Source of the DNA: Chinchilla lanigera
Lineage: Eukaryota > Chordata > Mammalia > Rodentia > Chinchillidae
Reading direction: 5' to 3'
DNA length: 64,000 nucleotides
NCBI RefSeq assembly: GCF_000276665.1
Contig: NW_004955426.1
Span: 858,919-922,918, forward strand
In this document: piece after piece, positions 37,601 through 50,444 of the stretch
Layout: every line of letters starts with the position of its first letter
How positions within the stretch are numbered: the first letter of the stretch is position 1
Translations under genes and position numbers: made by a program
Notes under the pieces: model-generated
The model's input: only the letters and a program-made list of their open reading frames with translations
What the model was told of the DNA's origin: nothing
Databases searched by the model: none

Positions 37601-38389
37601 AATAAAAAGAACACATTAGTCATTGCTGTCACTATGACCTTAGCACTATTTTTCAAAATTTTAAAATATTTAGCCACAATATGAAATATTTACACTTCAA
37701 CCTGGTTCACATACAGCCAATCACATACCTATGGGCATGTAAAATTGAGTGGAACACAAATTATTCTCACTGCAATAGCCACATTTTGATAGGTTCTGGT
37801 CAGTTCTATTCTATGAAACTATTTTGTAAACCACTATTCATGACTAATAAAAACATTTTACTACCCACTAGTGGATAGCAATCAGAAGCTTGAAAATACT
37901 GACTGTACATACACAGAAATATGTGTAGATTTGTATCTATCCATATTTGAGAGCTACATAATCATATATGCTTATATCACATATAAAGCACTGCCTATAA
38001 AATAGTAACTGACAATTTGAGAAATAATTAGTTTTAAAGGCTAAAGTTAGACTAAGGAAAAAAGCTTTCTTTGATGGTTTAAATGCTAATTTCTTGATTT
38101 ACTGAGCATTTCCCCCTCCCTTCCCCCAAACATACAGCATATTTTCAAAGATATGTGAACATGATGAGAGGACAGCGATACGGGTGATACTGCCTGTGCA
38201 CACCTGCACACTAATATCCGTTCTCAGGATGGTCCTCACTGACATCGTGACATATTTTATGTTTAGATGAAGACAGGATGCTGGGCTTAGAAGATACATT
38301 GCAAAGAATTGTGCTAGCCCTTTGAGTACTTCATATAATTTATAAGTTTGGGCTTAATTACTAGATGGATCAGGTTCAGACAAAGAGAC

Positions 38390-38440
38390 AGAGACAGGGA
38401 TAGAGGCAGAGAAAGTAAAAGAGAGAGAGAGAGAGAGAGA
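38390..38440 (+). repeat. (GA)n-rich purine repeat
   Basis: Imperfect gaca/gata/gaga units ending in an uninterrupted AG run. Confidence 0.85.
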
Positions 38441-38617
38441 TGACAGGCACCAGCCCATTTAACATAAAGAGACACCAAATTTTACTGAGTAGAATACAAA
38501 GTGAATGTCCTAAGCTACAATTCTTAAACTATCTTCACGAGGCAAACTAAATTATACAAATATTTAATGGAATATTTATAAAATATTATGAAATATTTCT
38601 TTTAAAATTTAATTTTC

Positions 38618-38770
38618 TTTTTTTTGGTCTTTTTGAGACAGGGTCTCGCTATGCAATTCAGGCTGGCCTTGAGCTCACTTTGTAGCCCAGGCTGGTCTCA
38701 TACTCATAACGATCCTCCTGCCTCAGCCTCCCGAGTGCCGGGATTACAGGCATGTGCCACCACGCCTGGC
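38618..38770 (-). mobile_element. B1-like SINE, antisense
   Basis: 'tttttgagacagggtctcgct', 'ttcaggctggccttgagctc', 'tgtagcccaggctggtctca', 'gatcctcctgcctcagcctc', 'ccgggattacaggcatgtgc'. It contains the doubled 'caggctgg' block of B1-type elements. A short 8-nt repeat (taattttc) lies at 38610-38617 and 38771-38778. Retained CpGs suggest it is younger than the copy at 9.2 kb. Confidence 0.9.
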
Positions 38771-39796
38771 TAATTTTCATTTCTAATAGTCATAATTCTT
38801 AAAACACCAATTCTTGAAAAATAGGTTCATTTTTGTACTAAATTCTATAGATTAATTCAGAAAACAAATATAGCAATGTGAGATTTTTTTCCTCCCCAAA
38901 TTCTATTTCTTCATCTGAGTACTTGTCATCTGTTTGGAATTATTATTGCATACCTACTCAAATTATTTTATACTCACAATATGATGTAATTGGCTATCAT
39001 TAAATAGCTGGGGAAATTTGATAGTATTGTTCCTTTGTCAAATCTAGGAGGTACTGATTGAATGTATTATTTTTGGGAAGACAAATACCTCCACATCAAG
39101 GCTTTGCATGTATTTTGTCTCAAAATTCATAAAGAAAATATATTTCAGATTCACATTTGCCACGTATGCAAGTCCAACATATTTCCAAACATCGGAACAC
39201 ACCAAATTTTTCTTAAAGTGGATATTATAATCTTTTCTACTCTGTCTAATATTTTAAGTACTTGTAAAAACACTTTAAACTGACAGCTACTCAGTCATGG
39301 TGGTCTCCAGTTGGAAAACAAAATCGAAGTAGTCCTATCACATCAAGGGCTCTTGAAAGGCAAATCAACTGTCTCATGAAAACATCATCAACTTTTATGC
39401 AGCTCATTCAGACTCAAACAGCTATCTTACTAAAATAGGTAAGGACTAAGTATCTATTTTCACAGTTCAGAAAAAAAAAAACTAGAATTATGATCATGAG
39501 TACCTAAAATTATCCATGTCTTTAAGGGTAGCTTAGCCCTAGGGCCAAATCCGGGCCACCTACTGTTTGTGGACCGCCTAAGAAGTAAAACTGGCTTTTC
39601 CAGATAAATATTAACAATTGATTTGATAAGAGACACTAGCTCTGAAGTCTAGTAAGCAAAATGTTATCTCCCTAAAATAATCCCATTCTTATTGGTATAC
39701 CTGTATTACAAATCATCATTGCTATTGACTTTGCATTTTTAACCTCATCAATAACAGTTTTGTGAAAATCACTTGCCTGTTATACGAGTATGTACA

Positions 39797-39876
39797 GCTG
39801 GCCTCAAACCCCCAGTGCTCCTGCCTCAGGCTCCCAAGTAGCTGGGCTTACAGGCTGGCACCACTGTAGCTGGCTC
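39797..39876 (-). mobile_element. Partial B1-like SINE, antisense
   Basis: 'agctggcctcaaaccccca', 'ctcctgcctcaggctcccaa', 'gtagctgggcttacaggctg'. It covers roughly the 5' half of the element in its own orientation; the rest is missing. Confidence 0.8.
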
Positions 39877-41329
39877 TACATATTTTAAATGTTTTCTTTC
39901 GGTTCACAAGGCCTGGAATATTTGCTATATAAAACTGTTCTCCTGTACTACTGTCAACTCAGAAGACTGAGCTGGCTTCAACCTGCACCACACTCTGGCG
40001 TCCAGGTGCTTACAGCAGGTGTGCAACTGGCTAAGAACAGGAGCCCGCCTTCCCCTATGTGCCAGGTATGAGACCGTCATCAGCCCCAGGGAAAACCCTT
40101 CCTCTGAAGAGGAATCTCATTTTTAGCAAGTGAATGCAGGCATCTTTGTGGAAAAAAAAGTTTGCATTGCTTTATGAAGAGCCATAAGCCAAAGGAAACT
40201 TGGGCTTTTCCTCCAATAGATTTGTCTTTCACCTAATTCTCTGTAAATTAGGGGATGGTTCACACCTCTGCAGGGAGAGACTTTATACTTGGTGAACATG
40301 GGGTAAAACGAGGAGCTCCTGTCTTCTAGGCAACAGCTACTGCATCTCGAATAACTGGCATTTATGGGCCCAAGGACATGGTACTTACAGAGTAGCCTCA
40401 TGTTTATTACATTTAAGAAATTCTAATTTGTTTTGATGTTAACATGATGCAGCATGGTTTAGCTTCCTCTGTGTAAATTTTCTGCCGGAAAAAAAGTTTT
40501 TCTCTCATCTGATACACAGCAATTTTCCCTAAAATGATGTTGTGCTCTTTTGGCTATTAAGATTTTAAAATTTAGCACCACAAACTTAGAATTTGAATGA
40601 ATACATAGGATTCCTAGGGAGTATTTACGCTTTCTGCTTTTAATTTTTACCATGCTTTACCTGATGGCTCCTGTTTTGTTCCTTCTTCCTCGCCTGCTGT
40701 CATAAATACTTCTCTTTAGAACACGGTTAAGTGCAAAGCTTAAACATCAAGCCACATCAAGTATTCATCACTCGATCTCAAACTAACTGGGGGCTGAGAC
40801 AAGGTACATCTTATTAGGACAATCACTGACAGTTCTGCTTATCCTATAAGCAATATTTTGCAACTTTACAAAAATTCTAATTTTCACGACATATGTTAAA
40901 GTCTTGTTTCCTGAGGCCTTTGGGTTTAGGTATGCATAGAGAGTTGTATGAATGCTTTGGGTTCTTATTAAATTTTTGTTGACTGTATGTCTGTCTTAGC
41001 AAAAACTAATAACTTTTTCATATGAAACTACCATCATATTAAATCTCCATTTCACATGAATATACAGTGTAGTAAGTAACTTGCATCAGTAAAAATATTA
41101 GGCAAGCCTGAGGCAAGAAAAACTCACATTCAATACTACATTAAACTATACTTTGAGAGTAATTATAAAATGAAACAAAAACCAAAATAAAACATTTCTA
41201 GAAAATGGCAGTTGATGTTAAAAAAAAAATAAGACCAAAAAAGCAAAACACATTAAAAATTTCTCTGGGACAAGATTTATTTTAGTTTCATTGAATATAG
41301 CCTTGTTATACAAATTCAATTAAATATGA

Positions 41330-41600
41330 TTGCTGGAGATGGATTATAAGCCCACAGAATTAACTCTAATAATGAATGATTATCATCCCTTTGTATAAAA
41401 CGCTATAGCTCAGTTTTGCTTTTAAGCCTCTAATGAAAACCTACGGTTTTTATCTGAGTAAAGATTTAATAATAAAACAAAGAGTCGGTTCTGTAAGGGC
41501 AAACAATGAGGCAGATCAGAACAGTAGCTCTCTAAAAAAGTTCTGAAGAAGCATCAACTATTTCTCTGTCATTAGTCAATGAACATCACAATACTTTTTT
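41330..41600. promoter_or_regulatory. Candidate conserved noncoding block
   Basis: Repeat-poor, AT-rich stretch with 'agaattaactctaataatga', 'aatgattatcatccc', 'aacgctatagctc' and 'tttaataataaaacaa', plus a few retained CpGs. It is enhancer-like in composition only. Confidence 0.22.
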
Positions 41601-41779
41601 GTTGAGAAGAAAATGATAACTATAGGGCTTGTCTGGTACTTGGTCCTGCTAGGCTATTTCAGCAACTTGATGAGTTATGAATGAAGGTTGGTAAGGCATC
41701 AGAAAGGACTGGCTCTTAAATTCCCACCACACATACTGGCCGAGATGAGGACAGGGACAGTATCCTCCACAGGCCTTTC

Positions 41780-41945
41780 CAAGTGCTGAGCATAATTAAT
41801 CCTCACTGCATGATAAGGCAGATGTTAGGATTCCCCCCACTTTCCAGATGGGGAGAGTGAGACACAGAGACACAAGGAACTGCAAGCCACCTCACTCAGC
41901 TGCCCTGACTCTGAGCAGATCCCAGTGCAGAAGCACTGCTACTTA
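41780..41945 (-). mobile_element. MIR SINE (antisense)
   Basis: 'taatcctcactgcatgataa', 'ccactttccagatggggaga', 'gtgagacacagagacacaag', 'ctctgagcagatcccagtgc' follow the antisense MIR order with moderate divergence. Confidence 0.7.
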
Positions 41946-42159
41946 AGTGGATACATAGTAAGCACCATTCCCTCCCTCACACCATACATGCTAAACCTGA
42001 ACTGCTTCCCCGCTATCTCATATTCTTCTGTGGCTCTGTCCCCAAGGGAAATGACACTCTGAAATAGGTAAAAATAAAGAATGAAATGGTTTCAAATTAA
42101 TTGAGAGTCTTCTTTGTGCCAATCCACGGGGGAATGCATCGAGCCAAACTTATCTCTTC

Positions 42160-42420
42160 AACAGACATTTTACTGATTGTGTTTTCCAGACAATTTAATG
42201 TCAGCACAAGAAACATACAATTTGTAGATCGCTGAATACCTCATTTTAATCCCTATGTCATCCTTTTTGGCATGCGACATAGAAAATACAATTAAAGCAG
42301 GATTTTAGTTATTTCTTTAAAACTCAAAACAACTTTATTTATGTAATTATTTGTAATGATGCGGCCTTTGCAGAGCACAAAACAATGAGGCAATGATTTG
42401 AAACAAGTAAGTCACATCTC
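42160..42420. promoter_or_regulatory. Candidate conserved noncoding block
   Basis: Repeat-poor DNA with 'gacaatttaatgtcagcac', 'acaattaaagcaggatttta', 'gtaattatttgtaatgatgc'. It sits directly 5' of an MLT1-like LTR. Function is inferred from composition. Confidence 0.22.
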
Positions 42421-42434
42421 AAATTTTAAAATGA

Positions 42435-42845
42435 TGTGTACTGGGTGGCTAATCCCCCCCAAAACTGCACACCTAAGTGCTGATCCCCAGTACCTGTGAA
42501 TATGTCCTCACATGAAAATAGTGTCCTTGCAAATGTAATACTGATTTCAAGATACTATCATTCTGGATGTAACGGGCCCTGAATCTGAGGACTTGTGTAC
42601 TTATGAGAAAAGAGATGGAGATTTGAGAAGCTAAGATATACAGGCACCAAGGCCGCATACAGGGGTTAGAACCATGGAAAGTGACAAAGCCCACGATGGA
42701 CCTTTCCCGGGGCCTTCAGAGATGTGTTCTGCTCATGTCTTCATTTTAGACTTCTGGTCTCCAGAGCTGTGATAAAGCATATTTCTATTGCCTTACCCCA
42801 TGAGATTTTAGGCTGATTTGTTATGACAGCCCTAGGAAACTAACA
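42435..42845 (+). mobile_element. MLT1-like LTR relic (plus)
   Basis: 'tactgggtggctaatccccc', 'gtgtccttgcaaatgtaata', 'gggccttcagagatgtgttc', 'agacttctggtctccagagc', and the end 'tatgacagccctaggaaact' with 'aacaca'. The order and 3' end match the MLT1 (ERVL-MaLR) family well. Confidence 0.8.
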
Positions 42846-44057
42846 CACTATGCTTCTGAACAGAAAAAGCATGGGATGGAAATACTCTTTAATATGTAGA
42901 ACAACCTGAAAGTGGACTCTGTACCCTTGCTTGCTTTGTCCTTCTTGGAACATGAGCGAAAATATTTTCAATACCATCCTCAGATCATAATCTAAGGACA
43001 GAATTCAGTAGAAGCATCGGTTGTATAACATTATTTCAGAATAAAGCAGCTCTTTTATTAGTCCGTGTTTGGAGTACACGGTGATTCCATTCCTCGCGGG
43101 GAGCTGTCCACGTGCACCACACAGCTCCATTCTTTCTACTTTCCTTTCTCCTTTCCTGTCCTCCCCCTCCCGCCATCTCTAGGTCCCCTTCTTCCTTGCA
43201 AAAGATCTTCCCAAAGGCATTTAAAACTTTCATTGTACTAAAGCAGAAATTATTACTTTTTCTCAAGTTTATAATTTATTCATTTAATGGACAGCAAATA
43301 GTGGATTCAGAAAAAAATACTGAACCCATGTGATACTCCCCACAAAGTAAAGAACTTTATGACATTTTTGCATTCTGGACACTCCAAGAGTCAGTATCTA
43401 GGTGCAGCTCTAGAAGGACCTGCAGCTGCGCCAGTCCTTTTTGCTGTCTGATGTGAGAGACACTGGCACCCACTGCACCATACTCCCCTGATGCCCAACC
43501 TTACCCAGGTCCTGCCCTTGCAGAGCCATCACAGGTGCAGCTCTGCAAGTCTGCTACGGTGCTCACCTCCCCTCCTAGGACACCATTTCAGTGTCTCTGT
43601 TCTGCTTCAGTACGTTCTCAGAAACACCCCACACCTCCCAACTGTGCCTCCCAGTGGGGGGGTTGCTTTCTTATAAGCTCAGTTCTCTCTGCTCCTGCCA
43701 TTTATGAAAGGACCAGCCCCCGCTTGGTGTTGTAAACGCCTGGGGCCTAGCAGGAATCCTTTGGTCCCCGGGAAGAGACTGTGGGATCTCAGCCTCTCCC
43801 TCTGTTCCTCTTGTACTTCCTGGTCATGAGGGGGGCAGTTTCACTCTGCTACTTTCTCTTTGCTCCCTCTGGCCAGGAGGAGCCACCCCAGGCCCAAGAG
43901 TAATGGCATCACCAGTCATGGCCTAAAAACTGCAAAACTGTAACCTAAAGTAGTATTTTCTCTTCAGAAGCTGATGATCTCAGGTATCTGTGATAGTGAC
44001 TGAAAGCTGACTAACAGTGCTCTATCGCCCAGCGACGTTCATAGTGGTCCCCAGGAA

Positions 44058-44448
44058 TGCTGCGGGTTGAATGTGGTTCATCTCCACCAAAAGCCCTGTT
44101 GAGGCTTCACTGCCTATGCAGCAGTGCTGGAAGACAGTTGGGTCTAGGAAGCAGGCCCATATGAATGTACTGACACCTTTCTCTTGTGAGTAAGTCCTCA
44201 GTTTTGCAGGACTGGGTGAGTTCTCATGAGAGTGGGCTGTTGTAAGGCAAGGAGTCCCAGTGTCTGTGGCTAGTGCATATCACTGCCTGCCTTTCTACTT
44301 CTACCATGAGTTGAAGCAGTGTAAGGCCCTTGTTGGCACCAGGCTCTTAGGCCTCCCAGCCTCCTTAATCATGAACTGAAACGAACCTCTCTTTCTATAA
44401 ATTACCTCGTCTCTGGCATTTTATTATAGCAACAGCAAATGGACTAAG
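44058..44448 (+). mobile_element. MST/MLT-type MaLR LTR relic (plus)
   Basis: 'tgctgcgggttgaatgtggt', 'aagtcctcagttttgcagga', 'gttctcatgagagtgggctg', 'ctataaattacctcgtctct', 'gcaacagcaaatggactaag'. This is the full order of an MST-like MaLR LTR, with a near-intact 3' end. Confidence 0.85.
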
Positions 44449-44861
44449 CTTTTCCCTTCCACCTTTCTTTCTCTCCTGCGTCTTACTACTCACTGGGCTT
44501 CCTTTGGTGGTCCCGTTTCCTTCCTCCCTCGCTCCCTTCCTTCCATCTTTCTTTTTTGGGAGCACAGACTTGTGATGCATAATTACACTCAATGTGTATA
44601 CTTGGCACACGTACATAGCACATCTGAATTCCTTCTTCATCCCCTCCCCCATCTCCTAGTCCCCTTCCCATTTGCAAAAGATCCATCCCCCTGCTTCCTA
44701 TCACCAATGTTTTATTTGTCTCTTTGTTTACACTTTGGGTTTCTTACATAAGAGAAATCGTGTAATACTGAAGTTTGTGTGTCTGACTTTTCCATTTCAC
44801 ATTATGGTTTCACGTGCATCCTCTGTCCTACGGATGACTCAGATTTATCTGATATTTCATC

Positions 44862-45250
44862 CTGCTGTGGCTGCCATGCTAAATCCTACAGGCAGGGCGT
44901 CTTCAACAGCAGAAACAAATTTCTGAACAGTTCTGGAGGCTGAAAAGTACAAGGCCAAGGCCCCAACGGATTTGATTCCCTGTGGGCTCTCATCTTGTTA
45001 CACTGGGCCACCTTCCCCTTGTGTCCTCACGTGGAGGAAGAGAGCTCTGTCTCGTCCTCTTTTGTGAGGACACCATTCCTCTCTGGTTGAGGCCAGGCAT
45101 CCACTCCCGTGAGTTTATGTAACTTTGACCGCCTCTTTTAAGGCCCTCTTTTCAGTACCATCTCATGAGGAACAAGGCTTCAATATCTAATTCAGGACTT
45201 TTTTGGGGGGAGTGATGCAATTTTGGGGTGTAATTCAGTCCATGGCAGCA
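44862..45250 (-). mobile_element. MLT1-like LTR relic (minus)
   Basis: Antisense MLT1 order on the plus strand: 'gctgtggctgccatgctaaa', 'ttctgaacagttctggaggc', 'tgtcctcacgtggaggaaga', 'gaggacaccattcctctctg', and 'ggggtgtaattcagtccatg'. Opposite orientation to its two upstream neighbours. Confidence 0.82.
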
Positions 45251-46009
45251 GACTGAAGTGTTTGCCTACAGGATACTCTCATACATACTGCATTGCGGTT
45301 ACCAGATATGTTCAGTTCTGCTCCCAGGAGCCTTTTCCTTGCCAGTCTCTCCCGAAGCTCACTCTGCCCCAGCCTCGGAGACCCTCCTACCAGAGCAACA
45401 CCCTCTGTAGACCCCTCTCCTGGGTGTCTTCAAGTCTGAGGATACAAAGAGCAAACTGAGGAGAGGGATGCAACTGGTACACCAAGTGAGTCTCCATCCA
45501 AGATGGCAGGGAAGCAACCTCCTCCTACTGCCCAGAGTGGGGCTCCACATAAAAAAATGGATCAGGATTTGCCTTTGAATTAGTATAGGATATATTCGCC
45601 ACAACCGGGAAAACTTCTCCATAAATTAATGACCCTGTAGCTAGTCTACTGCAAAAAACAGGTATATCAAATATTTTGTCTTTGTGGCCTTTTAAGGGCA
45701 GATGTTTGCTCCCTGGGGCAAACGTGGTTTTCACCTTTCCGCAATAATTACACAAGTTCTGGAGGAGAGGAGATCGACGAGTGAAAGGCCAGGTATGTTT
45801 ACATTACAGACTAATACAGGTCTGGCTAAGCCATGATTCATGAGTTTTCCCAAAACGGTCCTTTATCTGCCTGAGGTTGAGCCACGGGAAAGGCATTAGT
45901 GCTACTGAAAGCAAACAGTTACAGGAAGCAGCATTCCATGAAGCAAGAGACGATAGCACAAACTTGAAGGGCTCTAGCAGTGTGGACTGAGACCGCTCTG
46001 CTAGAGGCG

Positions 46010-46188
46010 ACATCGGTTTGATGGTTGCCACAGCAAAATACCACAGAACGAAGGGCTCGGGCAATGGACGTTTGTTTTCTCACCTCTCTGGAAGCTAGCA
46101 GACCGAGATCAAGGTGGCAGCCAGCAACAAATCTGTTTTCTCTGAGGCCTTTCTCCTTGGCTTGCAAACGGCCCACACCTCTCTAAGG

Positions 46189-46227
<39 letters not shown>

Positions 46228-46413
46228 CCTGATATATCCTTTGTGTCCAAATTTCCTTCCCATAAGGACACCAGTCAGACTGGGCTAATGCCCACCCTAA
46301 CAGACTCATTCTGCCTCAATCACCTCTTTAACGTCTTTACCTCTAAATACTATCATGTTCAGAGGCATCACAGGTTAGGGCATTAACTTACGACAGTTCA
46401 GCCCCTAACACAG
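46010..46413 (-). mobile_element. MLT1-like LTR relic (minus) with internal (GT)n
   Basis: Antisense order: 'gttgccacagcaaaatacca', 'tctctggaagctagcagacc', 'gagatcaaggtggcagcc', 'cataaggacaccagtcagac', 'gttcagcccctaacacagt'. A (GT)n run at 46191-46225 has expanded inside. No internal ERV genes lie between this and the copy at 44.9 kb. Confidence 0.85.
46191..46225 (+). repeat. (GT)n microsatellite
   Basis: About 17 perfect GT units within the MLT1-like LTR. Confidence 0.97.
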
Positions 46414-47029
46414 TACTTAACACACTACCAAAAACTCAGTTTGAAACAACAGTCATCTCATTTGCTCACAAAGCCGATCTGGGCAGGGATCTGCTGGGAC
46501 AGCTTTTCTCAGCTCCAGGCAATGGAATCGAGAAAACTCTTGCGAAGACTGGAGAATCCTCTGCCAAGGTGATTGCTCCCAGAGCTGGCAAGCTGCGGGT
46601 AGTCTGTAGCCAGTGGGGCACACAGCAAGGGGGCGCAGACTGGGATCAGCATGACCAGTGAACAGTGGTGAGTGTTCAGAAGGAGGCAGTTCACACCCCA
46701 TGTATGTAATTTTCTGCCTTCGCACACAGAGGAGGAAGTAGATGCTAAATAATCTCTGGTTGTTGAATCACTAAAGAAGGTATACTCAACAGGGAGCCAC
46801 TAGAGGATGGGGAATTGACAGTTCTCCCTCCTAGAAGGAAGCATTTGATTCCATGGCTTGAGGAAGAGAGTACTTCTGAAAAGCTCCCAGCCCTGTCCAC
46901 GGGAATTCAGTAGTTTGGTTTACCAAGGACTGTAGCCTCAGATGCCCCTTGGGCAGCCACACAGCTAAGGACTGGCGGCTGCGTCCCTGTCCCCAGTAGG
47001 CAATTAGCATTGACTCAGATCACCCAGGC

Positions 47030-47300
47030 AGGATGATTTACATATCCTTTTTGAATCAATTAATTGTGATCAAAATTCTGCTTTCATATGTAAATTTAAA
47101 TCTTGCATTTAATATTTACAGAGCAATGAACCATGAGTAAATCTAATACTTCTAAATTATTGCTTTTTTATCTTTAATTACTTACACAGGTTTAACTTCA
47201 ATAAATTTAAGTGACAACAAGTAAGTCTTTGCTGCTCTGCCATCCTTAAAATGATTTATCTTTGCCAGAGGATTTTAACTCCAAGCTGAGGAAACCCTTG
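47030..47300. promoter_or_regulatory. Candidate conserved noncoding block
   Basis: Repeat-free AT-rich DNA with 'tgaatcaattaattgtgatc', 'catatgtaaatttaaatctt', 'tatctttaattacttacaca'. The paired ATTAATT and TTAATTA cores are homeodomain-like. Assigned on composition only. Confidence 0.25.
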
Positions 47301-47899
47301 TAAAGCATGTCCCAGACTAGCACTCCCTTTTCCTCAGATCTTCTTAAGATGAAAGTCTGACAAATTAAGACCCTACAGCCACTGGAACAAGCTCAGCTGA
47401 TTTAATCCTCAATAGCTGGTCTTATAATGCCTCAAAAGTGCTTTGATACTTTCACAATTATTTGCTGCCTTTTACCACAGCGCTGATTCTTTACCATATT
47501 TACCTGAAGAATTCTGAGTAGTTTTCAATTAACCTGCTTAATCCATTAGTTAACTCTTGGGGAAATCCTGTGAATTTAGGAAGATACTACATGGATTATT
47601 TCCCGCCAGGAATGCAGTTGAAATCACTTGCTGATGCCTAGCATACAAATAAACTTCTGGTACCTTCTGTGGGAGGAGCGTTATTAAATCCAAGAGATAT
47701 ACTGACTTCCTTACCCCTGTGAACATGGGAGACAAAAAAGGGAGGGGAACCAATACATTTAGTGTTAAAAATTGAAGAGGCTGCTTTAAACAAACACAAG
47801 TTAGAGTACTCAAAACTTTCTAGAAAATAGAAAGTAAGTAAATCACACAGAAAAACATTCCTTAAGTAGATTTCTATAAAACTTAGGAAACTACAACAT

Positions 47900-48960
47900 C
47901 AGGTTAATGACCGGCTGATCGAGGGTTCTGTGGACATTGCCTGAGTGGCCCGGTGTGTCCCCTGGGTTCAGCAAGCTTGTTGTACAGTTCCAGACCTTCT
48001 TCAAACAGCGGTTCTTCTAATCCCGAGTGGTCACCACAGCAAGAAGACCCCTCCAGGTCTCTGCTGCTACCAGGAGGGCACCATAGGCTGCTGTGGCCAC
48101 CAGGCTCTTTGAAGAGAGTGTTTGTCAGGCATTTTGACCGTGTAACTCTTAGCCACACAGTGATCATGAGGCTCACGGTTTCTGCGTGTGCAAGCTGACA
48201 GTACTCAGAGCTACCAACGGGCGGTAGTTCTGGGCTGGGAAGGTGTCCACGGCTGGGAAGGTTACAGGTAGGTGTCTTTTGTGGGCTCTGGGCGCAGATC
48301 CACCCTCTTGCCTTCACTGAGAACTGAGATGAGCTGACAGCAGAAATTGTTTATGCCACAAGGATCTGGTGGCCCAATAAAGACCCTCTCCTTGACCAAA
48401 CTCAGGTCAGGCAGCTCTGAGACTTCTTCCCAGCAAAGTTTTACTCTTGGTCTTGTCTTGCTGAATACAGGGAATTGGCAAGAATCTTCCAAAATTAGTT
48501 CAGTCAGAAATCCTCCCCTTAGATTTCTTATCTCTCTCAATCTCTGGTCAAGTTCTTCATCCTCCACCATGCCCAGGGTGGTAGCTCATTCCCACAGCTG
48601 ATCTCCAGTGAGGGTCCTGCTAGGTCGGCTTAGCAAAGAACACTCCTGCCTTTGGTGTTTTCTCCTGTTAATTCTCTATCCACTGATCCCACTCTGCTCC
48701 TTGGCTTTCCCAATTCAGCATGGAGCCCAGTCCTGTACTGAAGTCTCTCCTCCTATTGCAGTAACTTCTGGATAGAATCTGGCTTTACTGATTTCACTGC
48801 TGTCCAGCCCTGGTTCCCTTTCACAAGCTAAAGGTTTTCCTGAACAAGTATTGAAAAGCGCAGCTCCAGCAGTCTGACTCAGTATCTTACCATGTGTTCT
48901 GGACCTGTGCTTCTCACCTGTAGACTGCGTTTCCTCCATCCTCAAGGAAGTAACAGTGGT
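47900..48960 (-). other. Unexplained GC-richer block with two open minus-strand frames
   Basis: Minus-strand frames at 48262-48570 (102 codons, start MVEDEELDQRLREIRNLRGG, internal KERVFIGPPDPCG) and 47904-48317 (137 codons, a different frame) overlap. The peptides are balanced in composition and not repeat-like. On the plus strand an 'aataaagaccctctccttga' word and the C/T-rich DNA after it resemble the R-U5 part of a retroviral-type LTR, so an unrecognised rodent LTR is another explanation. I do not recognise the protein or the repeat. No splice-framed gene model is supported. Confidence 0.3.
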
Positions 48961-50444
48961 ATAGGGCAGCAGATCTCAACTTTAAACACATGTGAAAGCC
49001 TTGAATTCTGACAGTCTGCCGGAGAAATCCGGACAGACAACAGGAGTGCACATAGATCACCCATAGGAATAAGACCACATAAATTAATTCAGCTCAGTGA
49101 AATTTTGTGTCTCTGTATTTAGTGGGATGGTGCCTAATTGGGAATGAAGTGCGCTGTCTCTCAGACTCTATATTCGAGTGCGGACCTTTTAATTTCTGCT
49201 TAATGAAACCCTTCTCATGGCTCTTACCGCCTACTCCTGAAAATTCTCTCTCTGTGACAGCAGTCAGTGAACCTCCAAACACTGCACGTTTAAATCCCCA
49301 AACAAAGCTTCCGGAACCTTTGAGACCCAGTCTGGTGACAGTACCATGGAAACTCACAACTAACTTCAGGTCTCAAAAGAAAAGGGAATAATTGGAGTGT
49401 CCATAGAGGAGACACCCGTTGATAGTGAAAGTATGTTTCTTGGAAGAAGAGCTTTGGTGGAAAATGAAGAAAAGCTTTTGGAAATCTAAAAAACAAAACA
49501 AGAAACAAACAAAAATTCTTGACTTCGCATATCAAACACAGAGCCTGTTTTGCAGCGCGAACAGGAGCCACAGAGCGGGGATCCAAGCTGGCATCCTGCT
49601 GGAGGACCAGAGGAAGAGTGCTGGAAAATCCCAGCACGGACATACTAATGCGAGTGGCTGGAACCACGTTTTCTGACCCAAATCCAAAGAGAGGGCAGTT
49701 TTACTCCAGGGAGTTACCCCAGGGAGTAGAAAGCTAACCATTCTGCAGCCTGATACAACTGCAGTCACAAGGAGGGGACAGGTGTGGGGAGGGAGGACCT
49801 GAGTGAAAGTTCTTCCTCTGTCCCCAATCCTCTCTCCTCTCTCCTCCTCCTCTCCAGTCCCCTGCAGCTCTTGTAAGACCTGGGGGCCTTTCCTGCTACC
49901 CACAGGAGTGGAGGAGGTTGGTTCAAACTGAAAGTCAGGAGTGAATTTCTTGAAGGGCACACATATATGATAAACCTCATGTGTATCCAAAACTAATTAA
50001 GGACACATATCACAATGTCTTATAAGGTAGCATTGATGGGTAGAGATTAATGATGGCACAGCATAACAGCAAGAGTAACACTGCAAATCAGAGAGGAAAA
50101 GGTCCTGGAAAAATAAGTGCTTTTCCAACAGTTGCTAATCATGTAAGAAAACATCCCTAACTCACAGTGTACACAAGGATAAGTTGAAGATGCATTTAAA
50201 AAATCTGAAGGGTTAAGTCTTAAATATTTTATTAAGAAAATAAGGGAGAATGATAGTATGAATTTAGTATAAGAAAGGATTTTTAGACAAATAGAGAAAA
50301 TAATTTGAAGTTAAAAAATTAAATTAGCAAACACGTCACAAATTGAAAGAATATATCAGGACCTAAATAACATCAAAAATGTAAAAATGTTTCATATAGA
50401 TTAATAATGACATTCACTTACTGAATCAACTCCATTTATGTTCT

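Noticed and set aside
44862..46413. Two minus-strand MLT1-like LTRs as the ends of one provirus
   Set aside because: They differ in sequence well beyond paired LTRs, and the DNA between them shows no gag, pol or env-like reading frame.
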